From the NCBI GenBank assembly GCA_022592435.1, contig JABYQS010000011.1, forward strand, positions 372,001-436,000: a stretch of DNA of 64,000 bases, in the 5' to 3' direction. Under the pieces are notes generated by a model that was not told the DNA's origin, did no database searches, and saw only the letters and a list, made by a program, of their open reading frames with translations. How positions within the stretch are numbered: the stretch's first letter is position 1; the number at the start of each line of letters is the position of its first letter. The DNA comes from Cerioporus squamosus. Taxonomy: Eukaryota; Basidiomycota; Agaricomycetes; Polyporales; Polyporaceae. Of the stretch, positions 54,773 through 64,000 are shown piece after piece. The position numbers and the translations under genes are program-made.

Positions 54773-56574
54773 ATGAACTCGCCAAGCGCTACACAGAGCG
54801 ATGAGCACCGACCGCACGACGCGCATTCTTCCTGCGACTCCCCCAGCTTCGATCAGGACTACGGGATCCAAAGCCAAAACTCAACCATCTCAGGGAGTGC
54901 TTCGTCGGCTTCCCTCAGGCATCTTAGAGATGCACTGTCGCCAATGGGTTTCGACCAGCTGTTGCGGATGCAGTAAGTGCTTCATTTGCCGTCCATGACA
55001 TGGTGATCCCTAACTTTGGCCAGGACGATCGATTTTTGTCACGTCGATCACAAATATCTGGAGGAAGAGTTCTCTGATGCCATTCGGGAGATGGAGCGGG
55101 TGGAATCGTTTACTGGGGCTCTGTTTAGGGCCTTCCTCGAGATCAAACGGACTCAGGTACGCATGTCAGCTACTTCATAGCACCTGCATGTCACATCGCT
55201 CTCCAGACGACCCACAATGACCGCGTCGTGCGAGTAGAGCAGGAGATCAGCCAAGTACGAGCTGAAATACAAGAACTCATGCGACCGCTCAGAGCTTCAT
55301 ATGTCTCTGCCGAAGGTGAGCATCCGCATACTGGCGTGTGTGTGAGTACTCACTGTTGAGAGCCACAGCTGAGTTGCGTCAGGAGAAGAAGGGTATCGAG
55401 TCTCTGAAGGCTCAGTATGCCGACCGCATGGACACGATTGAAACTTCTCTACACAAGGCTGAGCTGAACGTAACGGTCTTGCGGTCACAGTGGGCCACAA
55501 ATCGCAAGGATCTCGATCAACTGGGTGAGCAGCTCCTGCCTACACAAGAATTGGCACACTCTCTTGCCGCTCGACTGTTGGATATGGAACAATGGGAGGA
55601 GGGCGTCTGGAGTATGCTGAAGGATCTGCGTGAGGATGTCTATGAGCTCAGGCAGCCGGACGTAACAGATTTGGGTGACTCTGACGGTGAGTTATTCACT
55701 CGGCGGCCTGTCGCACGTAGGCCAGTTACTATATTGACTCGAATGTAGAACCCAACTCTCTTGCTGCTGAGTTCGCTGCTGGTACAGCACCAACGTACAC
55801 AATGCCAACCGCACCCACTCGGTCCAATGATGGATGGTACTACAACGAGTGCGAACAAGGCTCGGACTCGTCCGTGAGTATCGCCGACACTGCCATTCGT
55901 CTCAGACTGACGAAGAACAGATGCCGAGCACCGATATCTTCGGAGAATCCAGTGATGAGGTTAGGACGCCCGGCAAGGAGACATTGGACGGTAGCGACGG
56001 TTCGAATGGGCCTGAAGAAGAGACGGTAGGGTTGTACAACGAGACGGGAGGGTACTACGACGAGACCAGAGGGTCTGACGACGAGTTCACCGACCACGCT
56101 GCGCACGCCGATGGCGAGCCCAGAGGTGGAGAATTCGATTGCGAGTCAGTCCCGGGAGTCGTCGTGTCCTCACTTACAACCGGCTCTCCTCCACCTGCCT
56201 CGTTGAGGCGGCCCAGCGAGCGTGACAGTTCACCTACAGAACTTCCGGCCGACGCGACGGCGACTCGATCCTCGGACGATGTCGGCAGCAACTGCGCACG
56301 AGTACCCGCCGGACTCAATTGGCGGGCTTTCATCAGGTTCAACCTCGGCGACAATCGACTTCTACGAGTGGGCGAGGGCATCTACGACGGCATTGTCTAC
56401 TTGCATGCCATCCATCCCACATTGCCATATGTCTCACCCGTCGTGTTGTTGGGGGTTATCCGAGTCCTCGTACATCTCTTACCTCGCTGGTCTCTCGACG
56501 TCGACGTGCCTCCCCCCTCCCCTCCTTCCGAGCATCCCGTTTGGGAATGGGCGTTGCAGCGGACCTCATCCTGA
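54773..56574 (+). CDS. Coiled-coil protein with C-terminal membrane segment
   Basis: Start at 54773 (MNSPSATQSDEHRPHDAHSS). Introns near 54973-55022, 55157-55206, 55315-55369, 55687-55748 and 55872-55920 give one frame to TGA 56572-56574; about 450 residues. An N-terminal disordered part is followed by HLRDALSPMGFDQLLRMQ, then helices: VDHKYLEEEFSDAIREMERV, VVRVEQEISQVRAEIQELM and KKGIESLKAQYADRMDTIE with following heptads. Then comes an acidic, Tyr/Gly-rich stretch and a hydrophobic segment YVSPVVLLGVIRVLVHLLP near the C-terminus, probably a membrane anchor. The last gene before the transposase. No family recognised. Confidence 0.7.
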
Positions 56575-56727
56575 TGTGCTGGACGGGTTGTTGTGTTCCG
56601 GCAAATATGATATCTCTTCGCCATGTATGTCTACATCATCGATTACTCAGCAATGCCTTGATCACCCGTTCCTATCGATCCCAGTGTGCGCTCGTCCTCT
56701 CCCGCCCTTCAATCGCTCCTCCATGAC

Positions 56728-59700
56728 ATGCGGCCCAAGCTCCTGTGTACGTGCAAGAAATGCCGCCGGCAGGTCTGCGTCTACGAAGGAGAAGAGGTTC
56801 AGGGACGGCTCGTTGTCTCAAGAACACGAAACAAGCACCTTACGAGGGATGAAGTGCGGGAAGATCTTGATGATGAGCAAGTAGAGGAGGCCATGTCGAG
56901 CACCATCCTCCTGAGCGCGGGTGCTCAACCTCTCTCGCGTCAAGGTTCAGGAACCCTCCCAATTCGGCGCACAGATTCGGGGCGTGCATGGGATGGGATG
57001 GCGGGCGATGATGACGATAGCAGTGTAAGTCCAACATGGCTGTCGTCTTTCACGACCAACTCACGTCTCTCAGGATTCTACGAGCGACGACGAAGATGTC
57101 CCCTCACATGGATCCGGGGTTGGGAGTAAAGTGCGTATTCGCGCTCACCGCGGTGGAGTGCGTGACACGACTGACCGCCTTACAGACCGCGCCGAGTTAT
57201 GTCGAGGCCGCCCAATTCGCCGCCACCGTAGCCGTACGGGAGCGGGTGTTGGGAGACATCAACAGCAATATGGACAGACTCACCCGCACCATCCCGAGAG
57301 ACTTCAAGCTCACGTTCCCGGTCCGTCCTCAAACACTTGCTGATCCGGCGCCGGAGCCGAGGGAGACGAGCTTCATCGGTGTGTACAACTGGCTTTGGGA
57401 TAACTGGCGGTACATCCAGAATGAGCTGGCGCCCATCGGTCACCACGACATGGACCAGCGTCGCTTGAGCCTGTTGCGTCAGTTGAGAGAGGAGACCACC
57501 CGGATGGACAAACTGAAAGCGCGGGCTTGGAGCAAGTGCGTCGTGGAGCATCTTGTCCGGTCGGAGCTTGGTCCAGACCGCGGACCCGAGAGCTACTCGA
57601 TCGGTGCGTTCACTCCAACATCGCATTTACTGCTCGATACTGAGAACGTGTACGTTCCAGATATCACCAAATGGCAATATGCGAGGTCGCTCGAATATTT
57701 TATACTGGCCGCCATGGTCATGACCACCGTGCTTCATTCGCTCACCGCGACATCGCGAACCCAGAGTTCATACGTCTTGACCACCATCCAAGCCGTCTTG
57801 TTTGGAGCGTTCGCTTGGTGCAACACTCACCTATCCCACCCTCAGCCTCTCACTCCTGGCCAAACTGCCTTGCTGAACAAGATTCCCGACGACGTCAGGG
57901 AGGCGATCAAGGCCCTCGGCCTTGAACCGGACTTCATTCGCCACGCTTGCTGCCCAGACTGTTTCGCGACTTACGCTCCCAGTACCTCCAAGTCCCGTCG
58001 GGACGATCCCTATCCACGTACATGCACCTACAAGGAGACTGACAAGCCCGTCTGCGGTGCTCCTCTCGTCTACAGGCAGGAGCACGTCCCAAAGCGCAAG
58101 GGGGACCAGGCTCGTGTCACGTACAATCCGCTCCTCGTGTATCCCTACCGTCCCATCCGCTCTTGGATTGGCGATATGCTGCAACGTTGTGGGATGCCGC
58201 AAACGATGAGGGGTGCTTGGAAAGCTCCTCGTCGCCCTCGGTGGACTGACATCTTCCAAGCACCGGCAATACAGAACTTCTTAGGCCCCGATGGCAAGAC
58301 ACCCTTCTCGCACCAGCCCGGCCCCGCCGTCCACCTTGTCTTCAGTCTCTTCATTGATTGGTTCAATCCCTTCGGCAACAAGAAAGCAGGCAAATCGCAG
58401 TCGGTCGGTGCGATATTCCTGATCTGCCTAAACCTCCCAGACGACATCCGCTACAAACCCGAGAACATCTGCCTCGTTTCGATCATCCCGGGGCCGAAGG
58501 AGCCGGAAACGTACCAGCTGAACCATCTCCTGCGGCCCCTCATCGACGAGTTGCTTATTCTGTGGAATCGCGGAGTCCTCTACAAGCTGGACAAGGTCTC
58601 CTACGTGGTTCGCGCCGCCGTCATCCCCCTCGTCTGCGACCTGCCTGCCTTGCGGAAAGCTGCGGGCTTCGCCGGCCACAAGTCTCATCACTTCTGCTCG
58701 TTCTGTCGGCTCCAGAGGAAGTCCATCAACGAGCTCGATCGATCGAAATGGCAACGTCGTACGTGGGAAGAGCATCTCCACTATGCTGCCCAGTGGCGAG
58801 ATGCCCCTACGGAGGCTGCTCGTGACGACGTCTTCAAGGCTCACGGGTTGCGCTGGAGCGAACTGTTGCGACTTCCGTATTGGGATCCTACCCAGTTCGC
58901 TGTAGTCGACGCCATGCACAACCTATTTCTTGGCGAACTTCGGCATCACTGTCGCGAGGTCTGGGGAATTGACGTCAAAGATAAGAGCAGCGACTCCACG
59001 AAGACTACCCCCCATACTCCCGAACAGCAGCGCGTACAACTCCTCAAAGTTTTCAATGCGCTGCGCAGCAAATCGGAGTCGGCGTTCAACAAGATCCGGA
59101 AAGGCTATGTCGTTGCCGTAGCTGAGGTGAACGGCATACTGCCTCACCCTGGGAATTACACGAAGGCTGCATATCGCGATGCTTTACTCGCATGGGTGCG
59201 CCGCATATCTTCCTGGACCGGTTACCATTTACTCACATACTGATTGTCTAGGTGAACTCTGGCGTGCATGCAGCCATCCAATTGCCGCCCGTTCTCGAAG
59301 AGTCAACGACTGAATTCCACGTCGCCAAAGGTCCACACGACATCTCCAAGTACCGTGTCCTGGATCAGGCCACTATGGACGCAATCCGCGCCGATATCCG
59401 CGCGACGTACTTCCCTTCCTGGATGGAGCGACCGCCGAAGAACTTTGGTAGCCCCTCTCATGGGAAGTTGAAGGCAGATCAGTGGAGAACCGTCTGCACC
59501 GTGAGCCTTACAATCTCTCTATGCCGTCTGTGGGGTGGAGCGAACGCATTGGATAAGCACCGACTACTCCTCGACAACTTCATTGCCCTTGTCTGTGCTG
59601 TTGACCTTGCCACTCGACGTTCAATGGACCCCTCGCGCGCGGATCGATTCGACCGATACATGCTCCACTATCTCGACACGCTTCGATGCTTGTTCGGGCA

Positions 59701-60706
59701 CCAGCTGGTTCCCAACCACCATCTCTCCCTGCATCTCCGAGAGTGCCTCCTGTTATTCGGCCCTGTGCATGCCTGGTGGGCTTTCCCTTTCGAACGCTAC
59801 AACGGGCTCCTGCAGAATCTGAACACGAACAACAAATCTGGTATAGTTTCACTGTTAGTGCGCAGAGTTGATTTCTGATAACGTTTGACAGATAAAATGC
59901 CCATCACCTTCCTCCGATACTTCTACATCGGAGGAACTCTTCGGTGGCTCGTAAGTTCGACGAAGTGGCCTACATCCCCGTACTTCCGCAAGATGATCGA
60001 CGCGTTCAAGAACGCCATGATGAGCACGAGGAAGTCTAGTGGCGTCCAGGCCGCAGACTTCTTACCATTCGGTAGTTCGCCGGATGTACAGTTCGACGCA
60101 CCCGTCTACGATGAGGATAAGGAGACCAAACTGCCGCGTCCAACATATGAAGCTCTTCTCGCCGTCGTCTCGTCAGACGCCGCTCTGTTCGCGTCTGTCC
60201 ACGAACAACTGCCAGGCGACGCACCGATCCTGAACGACACTGTGAACTACGTACGCAACGTTAACCGCGACGGTATCAAGTTCGCCAGCCGTCGTGGCGG
60301 CCTGCGCGACTCCTTCGTCCTCTTCAGGGACCCTTCGCGACCGCAGGATGACTCCTTCCCATCCGCAGGTCAGATCTCGGACATCTTCCTCCACGGAAGA
60401 CAGGTGGGCGGCGAACTGATCGTGGAGCCCTTCATTGTAATCGACGAGTACAAGTCTCTGCACGATAGTCATGCCACCATGGACCCATACCGCAAGTTCC
60501 CGGACATCAACACCCGCTTGTTCTACAGCGACTTCTATCTCACGCAACGAGTCATCAGGTTGAAGGACATCATCAGTCACTTCGCAGCGCTCTTCTGCTC
60601 CATTGAGGGGATCGACAGAGAGTGTGTTGTGGCGCGATCACTCGACAGGGTAAGCAAACCTCAGTCAATCGTGCGCACCAGGTTACTGACTCTGCGTTAG
60701 GATTGA
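56728..60706 (+). CDS. Tnp2-type transposase of a CACTA/Plavaka-like DNA transposon, apparently intact
   Basis: Start at 56728 (MRPKLLCTCKKCRRQV, a Cys-rich N-terminus as in Agaricomycete Tnp2 proteins). Introns at about 57027-57074, 57128-57185, 59198-59251, 59842-59891 and 60651-60700 join to one frame ending at TGA 60704-60706; about 1,240 residues. After an acidic region come CCPDCFATY, the LVFSLFIDWFNPFGNKKAGK block with the presumed first catalytic Asp, and SVGAIFLICLNLPDDIRYKP. Then VCDLPALRKAAGFAGHKSHH precedes a FCSFC pair, and DAMHNLFLGELRHH carries another likely catalytic position. All are typical of Tnp2 (PF02992) proteins of CACTA elements. A host-like intron pattern and lack of stops suggest a functional or recently active copy. 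I could not find CACTA terminal inverted repeats. Confidence 0.85.
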
Positions 60707-61262
60707 ACCGGCCACCATTCACCGTCACTGTCATGTATGCCCCGAGCCACACACCTTCGCTTCGCCTTCGCCTCGCCTTCGCCCCGCTCCCCTGTGTAAC
60801 GCTTCCTTCTGCACCACTCACCACCGTTCCACTCTGTCGCTGCGTACAGTGAAATCTATGCGACTAGGACCCCCCCCCCCTTCACACTCTCGTCCGTTCC
60901 GGAATCTTATCGGCGCGTCGCATCGCGAGCCTATCATCGTCTCCTCTATCGTCATCGGAGACGAGTGCTCTGATCTCGCCCGAAGTCACTCTGTTTTCGC
61001 GTTGGCGCGAGCTGTTCAAGTTGACTCTCATCCACGCAAAAGAATATGCCGCTCACGACTCCTTCACCCGCGCTCCTCCTCCATTCCTTCCCCGTCTACT
61101 TGGCTTCGCTTCTGTCTTCGAATCGCAGCACACCTGCGCTCACGTTTGCTCTTCAACACACTTACTACACTCAACTTTGCTATTCGACCCCCGGGTTCCT
61201 GCGCTTGGCTTGGCTTTGCCTTCGCGTCATTGCTGAAGGTTATGCGCTCTTCGTATGTCCAC
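60707..61262. other. Low-complexity region downstream of the transposase
   Basis: Pyrimidine-rich on the plus strand, with an 11-base C run near 60870-60880. No gene supported; it may hold the transposon 3' end. Confidence 0.45.
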
Positions 61263-61580
61263 TACACTCCTTGCGTACTTAGCTTTGCTTCGAATTCCCT
61301 CCGCTACAGCTTCCTCCACTCCTAGTTGCTTTTTCTTCGTACGTCCACTTCACTCCTCGCGTACTCAGCTTTGCTTCGAGTTCCCTCCGCTCCATCTTCT
61401 TCCACTCCTAGTTGCTACTCTCTTCGCATGTCGACTTCACTCCTCGCGTACTCAGCTTTGCTTCGAGTTCCCTCCGCCACAGCTTGCTCCACTCCCAGTT
61501 GCTACCTTCTTCGCATGTCCACTTCAATTTTGCCTTACTCAGCTTTGCTTCGCGATTCTCTCCGTCACAGCGTCTGGCCT
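61263..61580. repeat. Minisatellite, four units of about 87 bp
   Basis: The anchor AGCTTTGCTTCG occurs at 61281, 61367, 61454 and 61541, spacings of 86, 87 and 87. Units share CACTCCTCGCGTACTCAGCT, CCCTCCGC and CCACTCCTAGTTGCT segments and decay towards the right end. Open frames here are by-products of the repeat. Confidence 0.88.
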
Positions 61581-61799
61581 GATCTGGATTCCAGCGCGAC
61601 GCTATACTTCGCTTGACTTTTCGCTCTACAGCTCTCGCATTCATCAAGTTTACTTACTCCCCTTCTCTGCATAAGGTGCTTGCGTACTACTCCTTCTATC
61701 AGTCTGCTCTTCTTTGCCCTATGTAACCGGGTGCTCGATATCCCCGCATTGATGGCATTTATGTAGGCTAAAGCTACGGGACTCTAAGCTATCGTTGTG

Positions 61800-62210
61800 G
61801 ACGGGACAACAAGCGAGATGGCGGGGTTTCCCGTCGACCGCATTTCGGACCGTCCGAAATGCGGCGGAGCAGCAGCCTGTTGTGCCCTTTTTGGCCGGTC
61901 CGAAAGGAAACCCCGCGGCACGTGCCCAAGGTTACCTTTTGTCCCGTCCGAAATGCGACCAAATTTGGAGTCGCTCCTTTCAGACCATCCAAAGGGCGTT
62001 CGGAAGCCGTCCGACAAGCCGTCCGATTGGTTGCCGACAGGCACTCCGGCAGCTTAGCTGTTGTCCGGTCTGATTTATGTCTGGCACACGCGCCTCATGG
62101 AGACCCTCCGGACCGGACAAAATTGGGCCGAAAGGAGTCGGGTGAGTAACCTCGTGACGCCGTTATGCGGCCAATTTCAGACCGACCGAAATGCGGGTAT
62201 GCCTGCCGTG
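61800..62210. repeat. Truncated palindromic repeat, copy B (core plus right end)
   Basis: The core 61800-62038 matches 35155-35382 almost perfectly; it has one substitution and a 12-bp duplication near 62011-62022. About 108 bp further on, 62147-62210 is the reverse complement of the 63-bp left end of copy A. Copy B therefore keeps the core and the right end and lacks the left end. Confidence 0.88.
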
Positions 62211-62494
62211 CACCCGCCCGCGGCTTCCAAGTATTCTGCGTTCGCATGTCCGCCACCCTAACACCTCTGCCGTCCCAGGCTTCCCGTCCAACTTCCACCC
62301 GTCAGTCCCGCAGGCTACTTTCAGACGTCAATCAGAGTTCCCGAGCTCCTCGCCCGGCTGTACATGTCGCTGCGCATGTCGTATTATACTTACACATACA
62401 TTACTAGATCCGCTGGCACTGATTAGTCCTCGTGAACCATGCTTCCTGCATACCTAGGTATGCCGTCGCCGCCGAACCAAACGCCGCGCCGACT

Positions 62495-64000
62495 TCAGCT
62501 TTCCGACTCCTGTCCCTCGCCGATGTTCTTTATCCAAGCCCCAATTGCTCCTCTGCAACGCCGGTACGGAACGCAGGCACAGGCATGGGCGCCCCGGTGA
62601 AGTTGCACGGACAAGCACATGCAGATCAGCACACGGCTCGCCAGACGCTAATCCCGGACCACAAAACACTCACAGGAATCCTTCGTGCCGGAGGAACAGC
62701 GCGCGTTTCGTGCCCTTGCTCCAGAACCTGATAGCGTACGACAGCGTGCTGATCGTCGCCGCATGACCTGCCACATCCAAATTCCAGGGATCCCTGGTTA
62801 GCGACCCGCCCAGCACTCGCCGTCGACGTCTGCGGCGCGACACAAGTGACGTACCCCGAATGAAGTATCCACCAAAGTATATCCGGTCCAAGTTGTACTT
62901 TTCCGCGTTCATGTATCTGCAAAGGTGATCGGCGCGGTAGTTAGCCTATCTGCTGTCCCTGGACCTGGCGTGGACGCCACCAGCCAGAGGCTAGCGGCAC
63001 CGAGAACAGCCGCGGCAAATGCACACGGGCGGAATGGAGGCAGGGAGAGCTAGCACGTACGCAATTTGCCCAATGTTGTTCGAGATCGCATACAGCAGCG
63101 ACTTTGCGATGTCCTCAGGCGTGAACGTCCCCCGCTTGCCGCCCTGCTTCTTGAACACCTTCCCAAACGTACTCGCGATCATCGTCGACTTCAGCCCGAG
63201 TTTGGAGTAGTCTGACCCGTAAATGTCACCGACGAGCATGTCCACCGTCTCGTTGTTACCTTTCTCGGACAGCGCGAGCATCTCTGCATTCCAGTGAGCG
63301 GGCGAACGCTGTGCCACCACATGTAAGCGACGTACCGTCGAAGGTCGTTGCAGGTGTCAGCATGCTCAGAAGACCCCACAGCGTCCCTCCTCCCAGACTG
63401 GTCCCGCTCACACGCTCGAACGACCCGTCCTCATCCACCTTGACAATTGACACGCCCGAGCCGATGTTCACGAGCAAGCACGGGAGCTGCGGCACAGGAT
63501 CCTGCACGAACGTCACCGCGTACTTTGGCGGGTCCGGACTCGGCCTCTCCAGCGGCGGGGGCTGTTGGTGGGGATGCGAGACCGAGTGGATGAGCTCGTC
63601 CGAGAAGTAGTAAACCTCGTCCGGGATGAGCGTGATGAACTTCAGGCCCTCGATGAGGCATGCCATCTCATCTTCGCGGTGCACCTCGACCTTCACCTCC
63701 TCCGCGAGCAGGTCGAAGAACCGGTGCGCGCCGCCGCCCGTCGCGATGATCTTCACCCCCCGCCGCATCTCCTCGAGCGGGACCCCGTTGACCTCGGCCG
63801 ACCGCTCGATCAGGGCGCGGATGAAGGCCAGGCAGTCCTCGATGTGCTCCGTCTCGAAACGCTCGAAGTTCAGGGAGCCGCCGGGGAAATGCTGCACGGA
63901 AGCGCGGCGCAGGAGCGAGTCGTGCAGACGGGATGGGTTGACCGACTCTGGGGAGAGCGAAGCGGTCGCAGTACCGTTCAGGGTGGAGGACGCGGATGCA
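62495..64000 (-). CDS. Eukaryotic-type (type II, Fumble) pantothenate kinase, N-terminal part outside window
   Basis: Phosphorylates pantothenate in the first, regulated step of coenzyme A synthesis. The gene enters from the right edge. The first visible exon encodes HIEDCLAFIRALIERSA, KIIATGGGAHRFFDLLAE and HREDEMACLIEGLKFI, then LPCLLVNIGSGVSIVKVDED, SGTSLGGGTLWGLLSMLT and ATTFD. Introns at about 63284-63333, 62931-63060 and 62770-62855 lead through EMLALSEKGNNETVDMLVGD, AYMNAEKYNLDRIYFGGYFI and RALFLRHEGFL. A last intron (about 62537-62677) gives GAIGAWIKNIGEGQESES and TGA at 62495-62497. All are hallmark blocks of eukaryotic PanK. No disruption in the visible part. Confidence 0.93.

Noticed and set aside
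61255..61674. Plus-strand open frames over the minisatellite
   Set aside because: Translation of non-coding 87-bp units; repeated Ser/Leu/Cys peptide with no gene context.

Overview
The window is nuclear DNA of a filamentous basidiomycete, most likely a wood-decaying Agaricomycete (Polyporales-like). Evidence: nearly every gene carries several short GT-AG introns of about 45-70 nt; there is a GH7 cellobiohydrolase, a DUF6534-type membrane protein, a small family of BTB proteins, a SUN-domain protein, a CACTA/Plavaka-like Tnp2 transposase and intron-containing tRNA-Trp genes. All functional calls come from reading the sequence and recognising families; no searches were run.

Layout. 1-12 kb is compact housekeeping: the 3' end of a DUF6534 gene, a ferroportin-type iron exporter, an Mdm1-type PXA-RGS-PX sorting nexin, an Oac1-type mitochondrial carrier, a tRNA-Trp and a Lys9-type saccharopine reductase for lysine synthesis. 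12-32 kb mixes accessory and core genes: three dispersed BTB paralogs (two of them broken), a GH7 cellobiohydrolase with a one-base frameshift, a giant coiled-coil protein facing a D-amino-acid oxidase, two unrecognised small genes, a 0.4-kb MITE with TA target duplications and a second tRNA-Trp. 32-34 kb holds a protein with three homeodomains. 35-41 kb holds a truncated palindromic repeat and a large Gln-rich protein with decapeptide repeats.

41-57 kb is the least explained part. A SUN-domain membrane protein and a tail-anchored WD40 protein are divergently arranged. After two unrecognised genes there is a same-strand row of six genes. Three of these (48.1, 51.7 and 53.1 kb) share one layout: an N-terminal membrane helix, a disordered Pro/Ser-rich linker and a roughly 90-residue Trp-rich domain that I do not recognise. 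The other three are helical or coiled-coil proteins, two with a membrane segment. The third Trp-rich paralog has an in-frame TGA at an otherwise conserved Trp.

57-61 kb is an apparently intact, multi-exon Tnp2-type transposase. 61-62.2 kb holds a minisatellite and a second truncated copy of the 35-kb repeat. The window ends inside a pantothenate kinase gene on the minus strand.

Several reading frames are interrupted by single-base differences: BTB at 12.4 kb, GH7 at 14.45 kb, an unknown gene at 27.55 kb, BTB at 30.46 kb and the Trp-rich gene at 54.19 kb. Either accessory genes are decaying here or some of these are consensus errors; resequencing or RNA reads would decide.
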